A stretch of 64,000 nucleotides of DNA, from the NCBI GenBank assembly GCA_001515945.1, contig LOER01000032.1, positions 62,001 through 126,000 on the forward strand, read 5' to 3'. Made by a program: the position numbers and the translations under genes. Every line of letters starts with the position of its first letter. The stretch's first letter is position 1. Below the pieces are notes generated by a model. The model was given only the letters and a program-made list of their open reading frames with translations. It ran no database searches and was not told the DNA's origin. Positions 1 through 8,581 of the stretch are shown here, one piece after another. The DNA is from Desulfitibacter sp. BRH_c19 (GTDB lineage: Bacteria; Bacillota; DSM-16504; Desulfitibacterales; Desulfitibacteraceae).

Positions 1-170
1 TAAAAAGCACTTCTACTTAAGCCAACTTTATCTACAGCTTGATTGACAGTATCTACTTTACCCTTACTAATTATCTCCTTAGCCTCAGCAGTTTTTAAAA
101 TAGCTTCAGGTAATATATCAGCCCTGACAAGATAAAACTTTTGTTCACTATTATCTTTCTTAGACATCAT
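1..170 (-). CDS. pheB: PheB/ACT-domain protein, 3' part outside window
   Basis: Only the first 56 codons are visible; the gene runs off the left edge. The N-terminus has the family pattern: a [13 protein letters not shown]-like strand, then a short predicted helix-turn-helix with a [16 protein letters not shown]-like segment. This matches the start of Bacillus PheB (UPF0735), a small ACT-domain protein usually linked to aromatic amino acid metabolism. The ATG at 170 follows a strong AAGGGGG ribosome site; a second ATG follows at once. ACT domains bind amino acids, so a regulatory role is likely, but its target is not known to me. Confidence 0.8.
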   Translation of the reverse strand, partial: MMSKKDNSEQKFYLVRADILPEAILKTAEAKEIISKGKVDTVNQAVDKVGLSRSAF

Positions 171-227
171 ATTAAAATACCCCCTTGATGTCCATGTGAT
201 AAATACATATATCCATTCATGATAGAC

Positions 228-256
228 ATTATAACACCCCCATTTAGGGGGTGCAA
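228..256 (-). promoter_or_regulatory. Sigma-A promoter of pheB with inverted repeat in the spacer
   Basis: On the minus strand TTGCAC (251-256), a 17-bp spacer and a perfect TATAAT (228-233) lie about 60 bases before the pheB start. The spacer contains a perfect inverted repeat, CACCCCC (235-241) and GGGGGTG (247-253) around a 5-base centre, which overlaps the -35 box. This geometry suits a repressor site, but I do not recognise the regulator. Confidence 0.7.
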
Positions 257-390
257 GTTAAAATTATTCTTTTTAAAGATTATTTTAACACCTAGTCCTA
301 TATCTCAATAGCTATTGGCCTTATTAGCAATGGAAACAGTATAACTAGGATAAGTATATCAAAAGTGATAGTAGCTGTAAAGTTAGGACA

Positions 391-1671
391 CTATTTTTGA
401 CTATCTGCTAATGCATTATCAAGATCATTTCTTATATCTTCTATATCTTCTATTCCTATGGATAACCTAATTAAATCATCACTTACACCACTAGCTAATC
501 GTTGTTCAGGTGTTAATTGCTGATGTGTTGTACTAGCAGGATGGATAACAAGTGATTTAGCATCCCCTATATTAGCAAGCAATGAAAACAGCTTTAAACT
601 ATCAATGAATTTCTTACCTTCCTTAAGGCCACCTTTTATACCAAATGTCATAAGTGCACCACAACCCTTTGGAAGATACTTTTGAGCATGGTCATAATTT
701 GGATGAGCCTCTAGACCAGGATAGTTTACCCAACTTACACTAGGATGTGTGCTCAAATGCCTCGCTATTGCAAGGGCATTTTCGCTATGTCTTTCCATTC
801 TAAGATGAAGGGTCTCGATTCCTTGTAATAGTAGAAAAGAGTTAAATGGACTGAGACTGCAGCCAATATCTCTCAATAACTGAACTCGTGCTTTAACTAT
901 ATAGGCTGCGGGTCCACATACTTCAGTATAGCTAACTCCATGGTAACTTGGATCAGGATCTACTAGTCCAGGAAATTTATCTTTAGTCCATTGAAATTTA
1001 CCAGAATCTACGATTACCCCTGCAATTGAGGTTCCATGACCTCCTAAGAATTTAGTTGCGGAATGAACAATTATATGTGCTCCATGCTCAAATGGGCGGC
1101 ATAAATATGGAGTAGCAAAGGTATTATCAACTATCAACGGTATATTATGTTCTTCTGCCAGTTTTGATAAAGCTTCAATATCAGGGATGTCCATTTTTGG
1201 GTTTCCAATTGATTCTATATACAAGCACTTAGTTTGTGGAGTTATGGCACTAGCCATTTCAGTAACATCAGGCTTCACCATTGTTACATTTATACCGATT
1301 TTTTTTAATGTAACAGCAAATAGATTAAAGGTTCCTCCATAAAGGCTTGAAGATGATACCAGATGATCCCCAGCTTCACATATGTTTAAGATTGCAAGAG
1401 TAATGGCAGCTTGTCCTGAAGATACTGCTAAAGCTCCCACTCCACCTTCTAGAGAAGCTACTCTTTTTTCGAGAACATCAGTAGTAGGGTTCATTATTCT
1501 TGTATAGATGTTTCCTGGCTCTTCTAAAGAGAATAGTCGTGCAGCATGATCACTATCCTCAAATAAGTAACTTGTGGTTTGATAAATTGGAACAGCCCTA
1601 GATAAAGTGTCTTTATCTGGAACATGTCCTTCATGAAGTGCTCTGGTGTTAAAGTTAAATTTGTTGTTCAT
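391..1671 (-). CDS. metY: O-acetylhomoserine sulfhydrylase (aminocarboxypropyltransferase)
   Basis: PLP enzyme of the Cys/Met metabolism family, 426 residues, a usual length for MetY. It makes homocysteine from O-acetylhomoserine and sulfide (or methionine from methanethiol) in the cytoplasm. The N-terminal signature [11 protein letters not shown], the [15 protein letters not shown] segment and the PLP-binding lysine in [11 protein letters not shown] (about K207) are all present. The insert after the lysine typical of the long OAH-sulfhydrylase type is there (residues about 215-250), which separates it from shorter cystathionine gamma-synthases. It has its own promoter and a SAM-I riboswitch, so it should be switched off when S-adenosylmethionine is plentiful. 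Confidence 0.93.
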   Translation of the reverse strand: MNNKFNFNTRALHEGHVPDKDTLSRAVPIYQTTSYLFEDSDHAARLFSLEEPGNIYTRIMNPTTDVLEKRVASLEGGVGALAVSSGQAAITLAILNICEAGDHLVSSSSLYGGTFNLFAVTLKKIGINVTMVKPDVTEMASAITPQTKCLYIESIGNPKMDIPDIEALSKLAEEHNIPLIVDNTFATPYLCRPFEHGAHIIVHSATKFLGGHGTSIAGVIVDSGKFQWTKDKFPGLVDPDPSYHGVSYTEVCGPAAYIVKARVQLLRDIGCSLSPFNSFLLLQGIETLHLRMERHSENALAIARHLSTHPSVSWVNYPGLEAHPNYDHAQKYLPKGCGALMTFGIKGGLKEGKKFIDSLKLFSLLANIGDAKSLVIHPASTTHQQLTPEQRLASGVSDDLIRLSIGIEDIEDIRNDLDNALADSQK

Positions 1672-1696
1672 AATTACTCTCTCCTTTTAATATAAA

Positions 1697-1852
1697 ATAA
1701 GCCCCTTCGATAAGAAGAGGCTTTTAACGGCATTTCGACTCTCTTATCTATCAGCCAATAAAAAACTGGGGCTGCAGGATTTAGCACCTTCCCTAAGGGG
1801 GGTTGCCGGGTTTCATAGGGCCAGTCCCTCCACCACTCTAAATAAGATTCTT
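1697..1852 (-). ncRNA. SAM-I (S-box) riboswitch with terminator
   Basis: Read on the minus strand, the leader of metY contains the S-box core: GTGGTGGAGGGACTGGCCC, then ATGAAACCCGGCAACC, then a closing P1 strand at about 1742-1755 that pairs with the 5' strand near 1840-1850. A terminator hairpin follows (arms AAGCCTCTTC and GAAGGGGCTT, about 1699-1723), ending roughly 25 bases before the metY start. The family is known to terminate transcription when S-adenosylmethionine is bound; that fits a methionine biosynthesis gene downstream. Confidence 0.95.
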
Positions 1853-1868
1853 TATTAAATTATTTAAA

Positions 1869-1897
1869 ACTATACAACTAATTAAATTATTTGTCAA
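1869..1897 (-). promoter_or_regulatory. Sigma-A promoter of the metY leader
   Basis: Minus strand TTGACA (1892-1897), 17-bp spacer, TATAGT (1869-1874), placed just upstream of the S-box aptamer and ten bases past the stop of the TRAP permease gene. Position and near-consensus boxes make it the obvious start of the riboswitch transcript. Confidence 0.8.
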
Positions 1898-1906
1898 GTT
1901 AAGTTT

Positions 1907-3913
1907 CTATACCGAGATACTAGGCTTTTGAGTTTTATTACGCTGCTTTTGTAAAAACCAGATAGTAGCAACTAGTATAAATCCAACTATATCAGTAAGC
2001 AATTCTGGATTAACTAAAGTCACACCACCGACAAAGAGAATTATCCTTTCATACCATAGATCTTTAGCCATGAAATATCCAGTAGTTGATCCGCCAATTG
2101 CAGTCATACCGATTATTGCAGTAACTACAGCTTTAACAACTAAAAAGACAAAAAGAAAAGTGGTTACACCTTCTGGCCTTACTAAAACTAAAACTGGAGA
2201 TAAGACAAACATATATGGTACTAAATAGGCGGCAAATCCAAGTTTAAATGCTTCAACACCAGTTTTCAATGGATCAGAACCAGCAATACCTGAGCCTGCA
2301 AAAGCAGCTAAGGCTACCGGTGGGGTTATGTCAGCCACAATACCAAAATAGAATACAAATAAATGTGCAGCTATAGGTTCTACCCCTAACATTACTAGTG
2401 CTGGTGCAGAAACAGTAGCTTGTATAATATAATTTGCAGTAGTTGGTACTCCCATACCCAGTAGGATAGAACAAAGCATTGTAAAGACCATGGTTAGAAT
2501 AAGGCTGCCCCCTGCTAAACTCACGATACCACCAGCTAGCTTTAAACCTAAACCAGATAAGGTAATTATGCCAACAATAATACCTGCGGTGGCACATGCT
2601 GCAACTACCGGTAATGCAGATCTTGCACCTTCTTCTAGAGCTGTAATAATCTTCCGGATGGTCATCCGTGTTTCTTTAAGAATCATTGATGCTACTACAC
2701 AACTTACAATACCCCAAAAAGCAGCCATGGTAGGCGTAAAACCTTTTACTAGTAAATAAATAATTGCTGCAATAGGTAAAGCTAAAAACCACTTCCTTAA
2801 TAACTGTTTAACATCAGGCATCCTCTCCTTCGGCATACCTGTTAATCCAGTTTTAACAGCCTCAAAATGCACAGTCGTAAAGACTCCAGTAAAGTACAAT
2901 AAAGCAGGTATCGCCGCAGCTGCAACAATGCTGGTATACGGAACATTTAAAAATTCAATCATTATAAAGGCTGCTGCACCCATAATAGGAGGCATTAGCT
3001 GTCCACCAGTTGATGCAGTAGCTTCGACTGCTCCAGCAAATTCTTTTCTGTAACCAATACTTTTCATTAAAGGAATAGTAACAGAACCTGTACCTACTGT
3101 GTTTGCAACAGAGCTTCCAGAAATAGTACCCTGAACAGCACTAGCTATAACAGCAGCCTTTGCAGGACCACCTGTAGCGCGTCCAGTAAGTCCAATAGCA
3201 ACATTAGTCATCCAGTCTCCAATACCTGTCTTCTTTAAAAATGTTGCAAATAACATAAATAGAAAGATAAATGTTGAAGATACGTAAATCGGAATACCTA
3301 AGATACCTTCAGAACCTAGCCACTGGAACACCGCTATTCTTTTAATTGATAATCCCTGGTGTTGCATAAATCCTGGGAAGTAATCTCCAAAATACGCGTA
3401 ACCTAAGAAAAAGATGGCTAAAGATATAAGAACAGGACCTGCTAGCCTTCTAGTAGCTTCAATAATTAAGACAATGGCGACAAGACCAATCCACATGTCA
3501 AAATCAGTATATAAACCTGCCCGCCAAATGAGTTCCTTATAGAATACAACATGGTAAGCGGATACTACAAAACTCGCTAATGCCAAAATATAATCATACC
3601 ATGGTATCGTATTACTCTTAGAACCTCTCTTTGCCGGATAAATGAGGTAAATCAATACTAATGCTGCTCCCACATGAGGAGCTCGCTGTAATGTTCCAGG
3701 AAGGGTTCCAAAATAAGCTGTATATAGGTGAAACAGCGACCAGCCAACTGCTAAAAGAAAGCAAAACCAGGCAATTGGACCCTGTAGTCTACGAAAGGCA
3801 AACTCTCGGTCGTATTTGGCCAATACATCCGTAGTTTGTTCCTCATCCAAACTGGTCTCGAACTGTTTGGATTCGTCATTTTCTTTAGAAAGGGTTATCT
3901 CTTTGTCAGCCAT
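1907..3913 (-). CDS. TRAP transporter permease, fused 4TM/12TM (TAXI type)
   Basis: 668-residue polytopic membrane protein, the fused small-plus-large permease of tripartite ATP-independent periplasmic transporters. A charged N-terminal tail of about 40 residues is followed by the small Q-like part (residues about 45-170) and the DctM-like part with the glycine-rich segments GTISGSSVANTVGTGSVTIPLM, split as IPLMKSIGYRKEFAGAVEA, and LLGMGVPTTANYII that are typical of this fusion. It uses an ion gradient to import an organic acid or similar solute delivered by the TAXI binding protein encoded upstream. ATG with GGAGG at the right distance; it overlaps the DUF1850 gene by 19 bases. The substrate cannot be read from the sequence. 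Confidence 0.92.
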   Translation of the reverse strand: MADKEITLSKENDESKQFETSLDEEQTTDVLAKYDREFAFRRLQGPIAWFCFLLAVGWSLFHLYTAYFGTLPGTLQRAPHVGAALVLIYLIYPAKRGSKSNTIPWYDYILALASFVVSAYHVVFYKELIWRAGLYTDFDMWIGLVAIVLIIEATRRLAGPVLISLAIFFLGYAYFGDYFPGFMQHQGLSIKRIAVFQWLGSEGILGIPIYVSSTFIFLFMLFATFLKKTGIGDWMTNVAIGLTGRATGGPAKAAVIASAVQGTISGSSVANTVGTGSVTIPLMKSIGYRKEFAGAVEATASTGGQLMPPIMGAAAFIMIEFLNVPYTSIVAAAAIPALLYFTGVFTTVHFEAVKTGLTGMPKERMPDVKQLLRKWFLALPIAAIIYLLVKGFTPTMAAFWGIVSCVVASMILKETRMTIRKIITALEEGARSALPVVAACATAGIIVGIITLSGLGLKLAGGIVSLAGGSLILTMVFTMLCSILLGMGVPTTANYIIQATVSAPALVMLGVEPIAAHLFVFYFGIVADITPPVALAAFAGSGIAGSDPLKTGVEAFKLGFAAYLVPYMFVLSPVLVLVRPEGVTTFLFVFLVVKAVVTAIIGMTAIGGSTTGYFMAKDLWYERIILFVGGVTLVNPELLTDIVGFILVATIWFLQKQRNKTQKPSISV

Positions 3914-4413
3914 ATTTCGACCTCCTTGACTAAATACTCTATGAACATCTTATTTGCTATTCCTACATGAACAAATCCACCCGGTTTAAATGCTTTCTTT
4001 AGAGATGTTGTTTTTCCGTTATATATTAATTTATGGTCTGCTATAACTGCACCAATGGTGACGGGAACTCTTTCAAAAACCCTATCATAACCAGTAACAA
4101 TGAATTTCCCATCTTTAATAGTCCAGACCTGATTATACTCTGGATGTGCCGGTAGATTAGGTCCATTATCATCAAATATCATTTTTTCCATTGAAATAAT
4201 ACCAGGAGCTTGAAGCTTATAACTCTCGATTACAGGCTGTAAAGTAACAGAATGTGTCCAGTAGATATCAAATTCATCATCTAACTTAGCCTTTTGTTGG
4301 TAAACAAGCTCTTCTGAACCATTAACTCTAACCTCTAAATAATAATGGCTACTAAACAATAAAATACCAAGAATTATCAAAATAAAACATATTATTACTA
4401 ATATTTTCTTCAT
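3895..4413 (-). CDS. DUF1850 protein of TAXI-TRAP operon
   Basis: About 172 residues with an N-terminal membrane anchor (KKILVIICFILIILGILLF) and an exported beta-rich domain containing YWTHSVTLQPVIESY, a pattern of DUF1850. Such genes commonly lie between TAXI binding-protein and fused permease genes, as here; their function is not established. The ATG at 4413 puts the start at the anchor. A GTG at 4455 would add 14 residues, but it overlaps the AGGAGG ribosome site itself, so I reject it. A hairpin separates that ribosome site from the ATG, which is unusual. Overlap with the permease gene argues for translational coupling. Confidence 0.8.
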   Translation of the reverse strand: MKKILVIICFILIILGILLFSSHYYLEVRVNGSEELVYQQKAKLDDEFDIYWTHSVTLQPVIESYKLQAPGIISMEKMIFDDNGPNLPAHPEYNQVWTIKDGKFIVTGYDRVFERVPVTIGAVIADHKLIYNGKTTSLKKAFKPGGFVHVGIANKMFIEYLVKEVEIWLTKR

Positions 4414-4422
4414 AATAGGTAA

Positions 4423-4450
4423 GGTCGAGTGCTTTTTTAGGCACCCGACC
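4423..4450 (-). promoter_or_regulatory. Hairpin between ribosome site and DUF1850 start
   Basis: Arms GGTCGGGTGC and GCACTCGACC (one wobble pair) enclose an 8-base A-rich loop. The AGGAGG (4455-4460) lies upstream of it and the ATG (4411-4413) 9 bases downstream. Folding would bring the ribosome site to about 14 bases from the ATG instead of 42. It lacks a U-tract, so it is not a normal terminator. Confidence 0.5.
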
Positions 4451-4533
4451 TGCACCTCCTAATTCAATTAGATAAATATTATAATGTATCAAGTTAGTAC
4501 TTTGTTGGTTTAAATAGTAATACTAGTTATATG

Positions 4534-5562
4534 TTACCTAATCTCTTCTGGTACATCAATACCTTGCTCTAGGTAGTATTTTAAAGCACCTGGATGAAGT
4601 GGAGTGCTAATACCATCTAATGCTTTATCTAAGCTAATGTATCTTCCAGCTGCGTGAGCATCAGCAATCTCAGAAGCATGCTCATAGAATACCTTAGTAA
4701 TTTCATATACCATATCTTCTGACATGTCAGGTGTTACATATAATGCAGCCTGACAGTTGATTGTTTTAACATCTTCTTCATTCCCATAGGTTCCGGCTGG
4801 AATGATAAACTGGGAAAAGAATGGCATTTCAGCTTTAATCTTTGCAAACATTTCATCATCAATTTCAATTACGTTAATATCACGTGAAGTCATGATATCC
4901 TGAATAGCAGCGGCTGGAACTCCGAGAACACCAAAGTTAGCATCTAAATGACCATCCTTCATTTTGCTAGCGGCATCTCCAAATCCAGCATAGTCTGCAG
5001 TCATGTCATCAAATTCCAAACCAGCAATTCTAAATACTCCTTCACTTAATACCATCGTACCACTACCAACTGGGCCAACAGCAACTCTCTTGCCGCCTAA
5101 GTCCTCAATGGAGTCTATTCCACTATCTGCTAAAGCTACCCCTTGGTATACCTCTGGATAAATAACACCAATAGCCCTGAAGTTTTGCTGTGGACCATCT
5201 TCTGCCCAAGTGCCTTTTCCATTCCATGCATCATCAGCAATATTATTCATTGCCATTCCTAATTCAATTTCACCAGCATTTACTCTGTTGACACTTTCAA
5301 CAGATGCACCACCTGGCTGAGATGTTACTTGAAGACCATCAATATAATTTGTCCATACATTGGCCATAGCTCCACCTAGCGGATAGTATGTACCACCAGT
5401 AGAGCCAGTGATAATACTAATGTTAAGCGTTTCAACTACTGGTGGCTCTTCAACTGGATCATTTCCTTCATTGTTTGGTTCTTGTTCTTGGCCACCACAC
5501 CCTGCTAACGCAAAACTTAACACCAAAGCAAAAACTAACATTAAAATAATTTTCTTTTTCAA
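4534..5562 (-). CDS. TAXI family TRAP transporter solute-binding lipoprotein
   Basis: 342 residues. A lipoprotein signal (KKKIILMLVFALVLSFALAGC) is followed by an acidic linker, then the TAXI-family opening LNISIITGSTGGTYYPLGGAMANV and later AVGPVGSGTMV and the late SEDMVYEITKVFYEH segment. It should capture the solute outside the membrane and hand it to the fused permease. The start is TTG behind a strong GAGGAGG. The gene order binding protein, DUF1850, permease is the usual TAXI set. The ligand of these systems is often unknown; glutamate or other acids are possibilities only. Confidence 0.92.
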   Translation of the reverse strand: MKKKIILMLVFALVLSFALAGCGGQEQEPNNEGNDPVEEPPVVETLNISIITGSTGGTYYPLGGAMANVWTNYIDGLQVTSQPGGASVESVNRVNAGEIELGMAMNNIADDAWNGKGTWAEDGPQQNFRAIGVIYPEVYQGVALADSGIDSIEDLGGKRVAVGPVGSGTMVLSEGVFRIAGLEFDDMTADYAGFGDAASKMKDGHLDANFGVLGVPAAAIQDIMTSRDINVIEIDDEMFAKIKAEMPFFSQFIIPAGTYGNEEDVKTINCQAALYVTPDMSEDMVYEITKVFYEHASEIADAHAAGRYISLDKALDGISTPLHPGALKYYLEQGIDVPEEIR

Positions 5563-5825
5563 ACTGTAAACCTCCTCATTTTTTAAATGTTATGCAGAAT
5601 TCATTAAGATACTTACCTAAATCACCTCCAATTAGTCTTGAATTTTCCATAAGGAAATATAAAATAATGACTTTCCTGGATATTCTGGTGATATATCTGC
5701 ATATCAGTATATTAGCTTGGTTATAAATAGTTCTAGGATTTTTAATTCTCTATTTAGGACAAATATCCTTCTTTTAATTGTACGTATGGAAATAATTAAT
5801 AGTTATTTTTTATATAAATATGTTT
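5563..5825 (-). promoter_or_regulatory. Upstream region of the TAXI-TRAP operon
   Basis: A gene-free stretch of about 260 bases before the TAXI gene. On the minus strand it holds two ribosome-site-like runs (GGAGGTG near 5630 and GAGGAGG near 5573); the first precedes only a four-codon reading frame. I find no convincing promoter, riboswitch or coding region in it. Confidence 0.4.
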
Positions 5826-5857
5826 TTAAAAAAAATAAAAGTCGGTGATTAACCGAC
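5826..5857 (-). terminator. Terminator of spoIVA
   Basis: Minus strand GTCGGT-TAATC-ACCGAC followed by TTTTATTTTTTTT. The hairpin begins at the last base of the spoIVA stop codon. Confidence 0.85.
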
Positions 5858-7335
5858 TATATAATAATGCAAATGAGCCCCCCGCTACCGTCATTTACTA
5901 TTCTTTCTAATGTTTCCTGAAGTTTCTCTTGTGCATTTTCTGGCATTCTGTATAGTTTTCCTTGAATTCCTTCTCGAGTTAGGTCATAGAGAGATTTACC
6001 AAAGATATTTGTGTCCCAAATTTTTTGTGGATTTTCCTCAAATTCTTCCACTATATATTGAATAAGCTCTTCACACTGTTTTTCTGTGCCAATAAGAGGT
6101 GTGATTTCAGTAGTAATATTAGCCCGTATTAAATGATAAGATGGTGCGGTTGCCTTTAATTTTACTCCAAAACCTCTTCCCTGTTTTATTAACTCTGGTT
6201 CTTCTAGTATCATTTCAGCAAGGGTAGGAGTAACTGTGCCATAACCTGTGTTTCTAACTTCATTTAGGCCGGTTGCAATTTTATCATAATCCTTTTTAAC
6301 TATGGATAACTCCTTCATCAGTTTCATTAATTCCTGTTCACTATGAATTGAATGTCCAGTTTCTTCTTCTAATACTTTAAAGTAGAGTTGTTTATCAGCA
6401 CTTACATCAATGTATGCTGTACCTGTACCAAGGTTCATATCCTTTAGAACAACATTAGAAACATTTTCTTTAATAGAAAGAGTCTCTATGACATTATCAA
6501 TATCTCTTACTTTCTTAACATTTTCAGTTGCTGTGTTTACACTTTCTTGATACGAAACTCTCAACCAGTGCTCTTCGTCCAATTCATCAATCCATAAAGG
6601 TAGATCAATACTAATTTCAACAACAGGGAACTCATAGAGAGCCTCTTCTAAAATGTTCATAATATCTTCTTCTTTTAAGTTTGAAACATCCATTGGTAAT
6701 ACTGGTGATCTATACTGTTCCTCAAGAGAATTTGCAAGATTGTAAGTTTCTTCAGAGTATGGGTTAGCTGAGTTTAAGATGATAATGAAAGGTTTGTTTA
6801 AACTCTGTAATTCCCATATAACTCTTTCTTCTGCTGACTCATAGTTCTCTCTTGGAATATCTGAGATGCTGCCATCAGTAAATACCACAAGTCCCATAGT
6901 TGAGTGGTCCTCGATTACTTTTTTAGTCCCAAACTCAGCTGCTTCTTGAAAAGGAATATCATCTTCAAACCATGGTGTTCTAACCATTCTAGGTCCGTCT
7001 TCATCACCGTATCCCTTTGCTCCTTCTACTGTATAACCAACACAATCTACTACCCTAACATTCATCTTCAGTCCATCTTTGATTTTTACCTCTACCGCAT
7101 CTGCAGGTATAAATTTTGGTTCGGTAGTCATTATAGTTTTACCTGCACCACTTTGTGGAAGTTCATCTCTAGCACGGTCTCTATCATTAGGATTTTCAAT
7201 ATTAGGTATGACCATAAGTTCCATAAACTTTTTGATGAAGGTGGATTTACCTGTGCGAACAGGGCCAACTACACCCAGATAAATATCACCTCCTGTACGT
7301 TCAGCTATGTCACGAAAGATAGTCGTATTATCCAC
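5857..7335 (-). CDS. spoIVA: Stage IV sporulation protein A
   Basis: 492 residues, the family length. SpoIVA is the ATP-hydrolysing basement-layer protein that polymerises on the outer forespore membrane and anchors the spore coat. The N-terminal Walker A GPVRTGKST (residues 24-32), a DCVGYTVEGAKGYG segment, and the conserved C-terminus ending GLICIII are all present. Start is GTG with AAGGAGGG upstream. It lies downstream of gpsA as in Bacillus, but a terminator between them suggests a separate mother-cell promoter in the 170-base gap, as expected for a sigma-E gene; I could not assign the boxes with confidence. Confidence 0.97.
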   Translation of the reverse strand: MDNTTIFRDIAERTGGDIYLGVVGPVRTGKSTFIKKFMELMVIPNIENPNDRDRARDELPQSGAGKTIMTTEPKFIPADAVEVKIKDGLKMNVRVVDCVGYTVEGAKGYGDEDGPRMVRTPWFEDDIPFQEAAEFGTKKVIEDHSTMGLVVFTDGSISDIPRENYESAEERVIWELQSLNKPFIIILNSANPYSEETYNLANSLEEQYRSPVLPMDVSNLKEEDIMNILEEALYEFPVVEISIDLPLWIDELDEEHWLRVSYQESVNTATENVKKVRDIDNVIETLSIKENVSNVVLKDMNLGTGTAYIDVSADKQLYFKVLEEETGHSIHSEQELMKLMKELSIVKKDYDKIATGLNEVRNTGYGTVTPTLAEMILEEPELIKQGRGFGVKLKATAPSYHLIRANITTEITPLIGTEKQCEELIQYIVEEFEENPQKIWDTNIFGKSLYDLTREGIQGKLYRMPENAQEKLQETLERIVNDGSGGLICIII

Positions 7336-7501
7336 GCTTTCTTTCCCTCCTTACTATATTTTTTATGATTTCAAAGGACAGGATTATATACTCTAGCTGT
7401 TCCATCCCTCCTTCATCCAACCTTAAAGAGTATTAAACTCTTTCACCAATATATGTATATGAGATGGTTGGACGATTATTACAGAATATGCCTGCACATA
7501 G

Positions 7502-7535
7502 AAAAAAAGTACAGCTAAATGCCATACTTTTTTTC
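7502..7535 (-). terminator. Terminator of the der-gpsA operon
   Basis: Minus strand A-run, AGTATGGC, loop, GCTGTACT, then seven Ts, one base after the gpsA stop codon. The A- and T-runs extend the stem and would make it work in both directions, but only the minus strand has genes here. Confidence 0.75.
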
Positions 7536-7536
7536 T

Positions 7537-8565
7537 TTACCAATCTTTTCGGTTTAAAACTATTTCTTCAACCTCGTGGGTCTTATTTCTCTCCATGAGG
7601 CTTGCCACTCCCAGTTTTGGGTCAAGCCCCTCAAACAAGATTTTGTATAACTCTTCAGTAATAGGGACTTCAACCTGATTTAGCTTAGCCATGTCAAAGG
7701 CAGCTTTAGTAGTTTTGATACCTTCAACAACCATTCCCATGTCCTTAAGAATTTGCTCTAAAGGCTTACCTTGCCCAAGTTGTATTCCTGCTCTTCTATT
7801 ACGACTATGCATACTGGTACAGGTAACTACCAGATCACCTACTCCACTTAAACCAGCAAAAGTTAAAAGTTCACCACCCATTTTACTTCCCAATCTAGCA
7901 ATTTCACTAAGACCTCTAGTGATAAGAGCAGCTTTACTATTATCTCCAAAGCCTAAACCATCAGAAATACCAGTAGCTACAGCAATAACATTCTTTAAAG
8001 AACCAGCCATTTCCACTCCTATTATGTCTGGATTAGTATATACCCTAAAATAAGGGGTCATAAAAGCATCTTGTACATATTCAGCAATTCCTTTATTTTC
8101 AGAAGCTGATACAATAGCCGTGGGGATTCTACAGCCTACCTCTTCAGCATGACTTGGCCCTGATAAGACGGCAATATTATCACTATGTAAAGGAAGTTCC
8201 TCCTTAATAACCTGTGATAATCTAGAAAGTGTTTTGATTTCTATACCTTTTGCAGTATTTACAATAACAGGATTTCCTTTAATGTAAGGTCGTATGTTGC
8301 AACAGACTTCTCTAACTGCCTGCGAAGGTACAGAAAGAACAATTAGCTCTGCCCTAGCCAAGGCTTTGTCAATATCACTAGTAAATTTTATAGTATTAGG
8401 AAGCTTTACACCCGGAAGATAAGCCTTATTTTCCCGGTCATCTTTATAAATATTGGCAATTTCATCTTCTCTACCCCATAGAGTGACATTATGTTTGCTA
8501 TCGGAAAGCACTAAAGAAAGGGCTGTTCCCCAACTACCAGATCCTAGTACTGCAACATTAATCAT
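7537..8565 (-). CDS. gpsA: Glycerol-3-phosphate dehydrogenase, NAD(P)
   Basis: 342 residues. Makes sn-glycerol 3-phosphate from dihydroxyacetone phosphate for phospholipid synthesis, in the cytoplasm. The Rossmann motif GSGSWGTALS (residues 8-17), LSGPSHAEEV, the AGSLKNVIA segment with the catalytic lysine and the SRNRRAG region are intact. ATG at 8565 follows GGGGGATAC. It is 16 bases behind der, with which it should be co-transcribed; this der-gpsA-spoIVA order is the one seen in Bacillus. Confidence 0.97.
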   Translation of the reverse strand: MINVAVLGSGSWGTALSLVLSDSKHNVTLWGREDEIANIYKDDRENKAYLPGVKLPNTIKFTSDIDKALARAELIVLSVPSQAVREVCCNIRPYIKGNPVIVNTAKGIEIKTLSRLSQVIKEELPLHSDNIAVLSGPSHAEEVGCRIPTAIVSASENKGIAEYVQDAFMTPYFRVYTNPDIIGVEMAGSLKNVIAVATGISDGLGFGDNSKAALITRGLSEIARLGSKMGGELLTFAGLSGVGDLVVTCTSMHSRNRRAGIQLGQGKPLEQILKDMGMVVEGIKTTKAAFDMAKLNQVEVPITEELYKILFEGLDPKLGVASLMERNKTHEVEEIVLNRKDW

Positions 8566-8581
8566 TATAATGTATCCCCCT

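Noticed and set aside
1732-1740. 0A-like TTTCGACT in the metY leader
   Set aside because: Mismatch in the core and inside the riboswitch RNA; most likely chance.
6904-7368. Plus-strand frames across spoIVA
   Set aside because: Shadows of spoIVA; low-complexity translation and no start signals.
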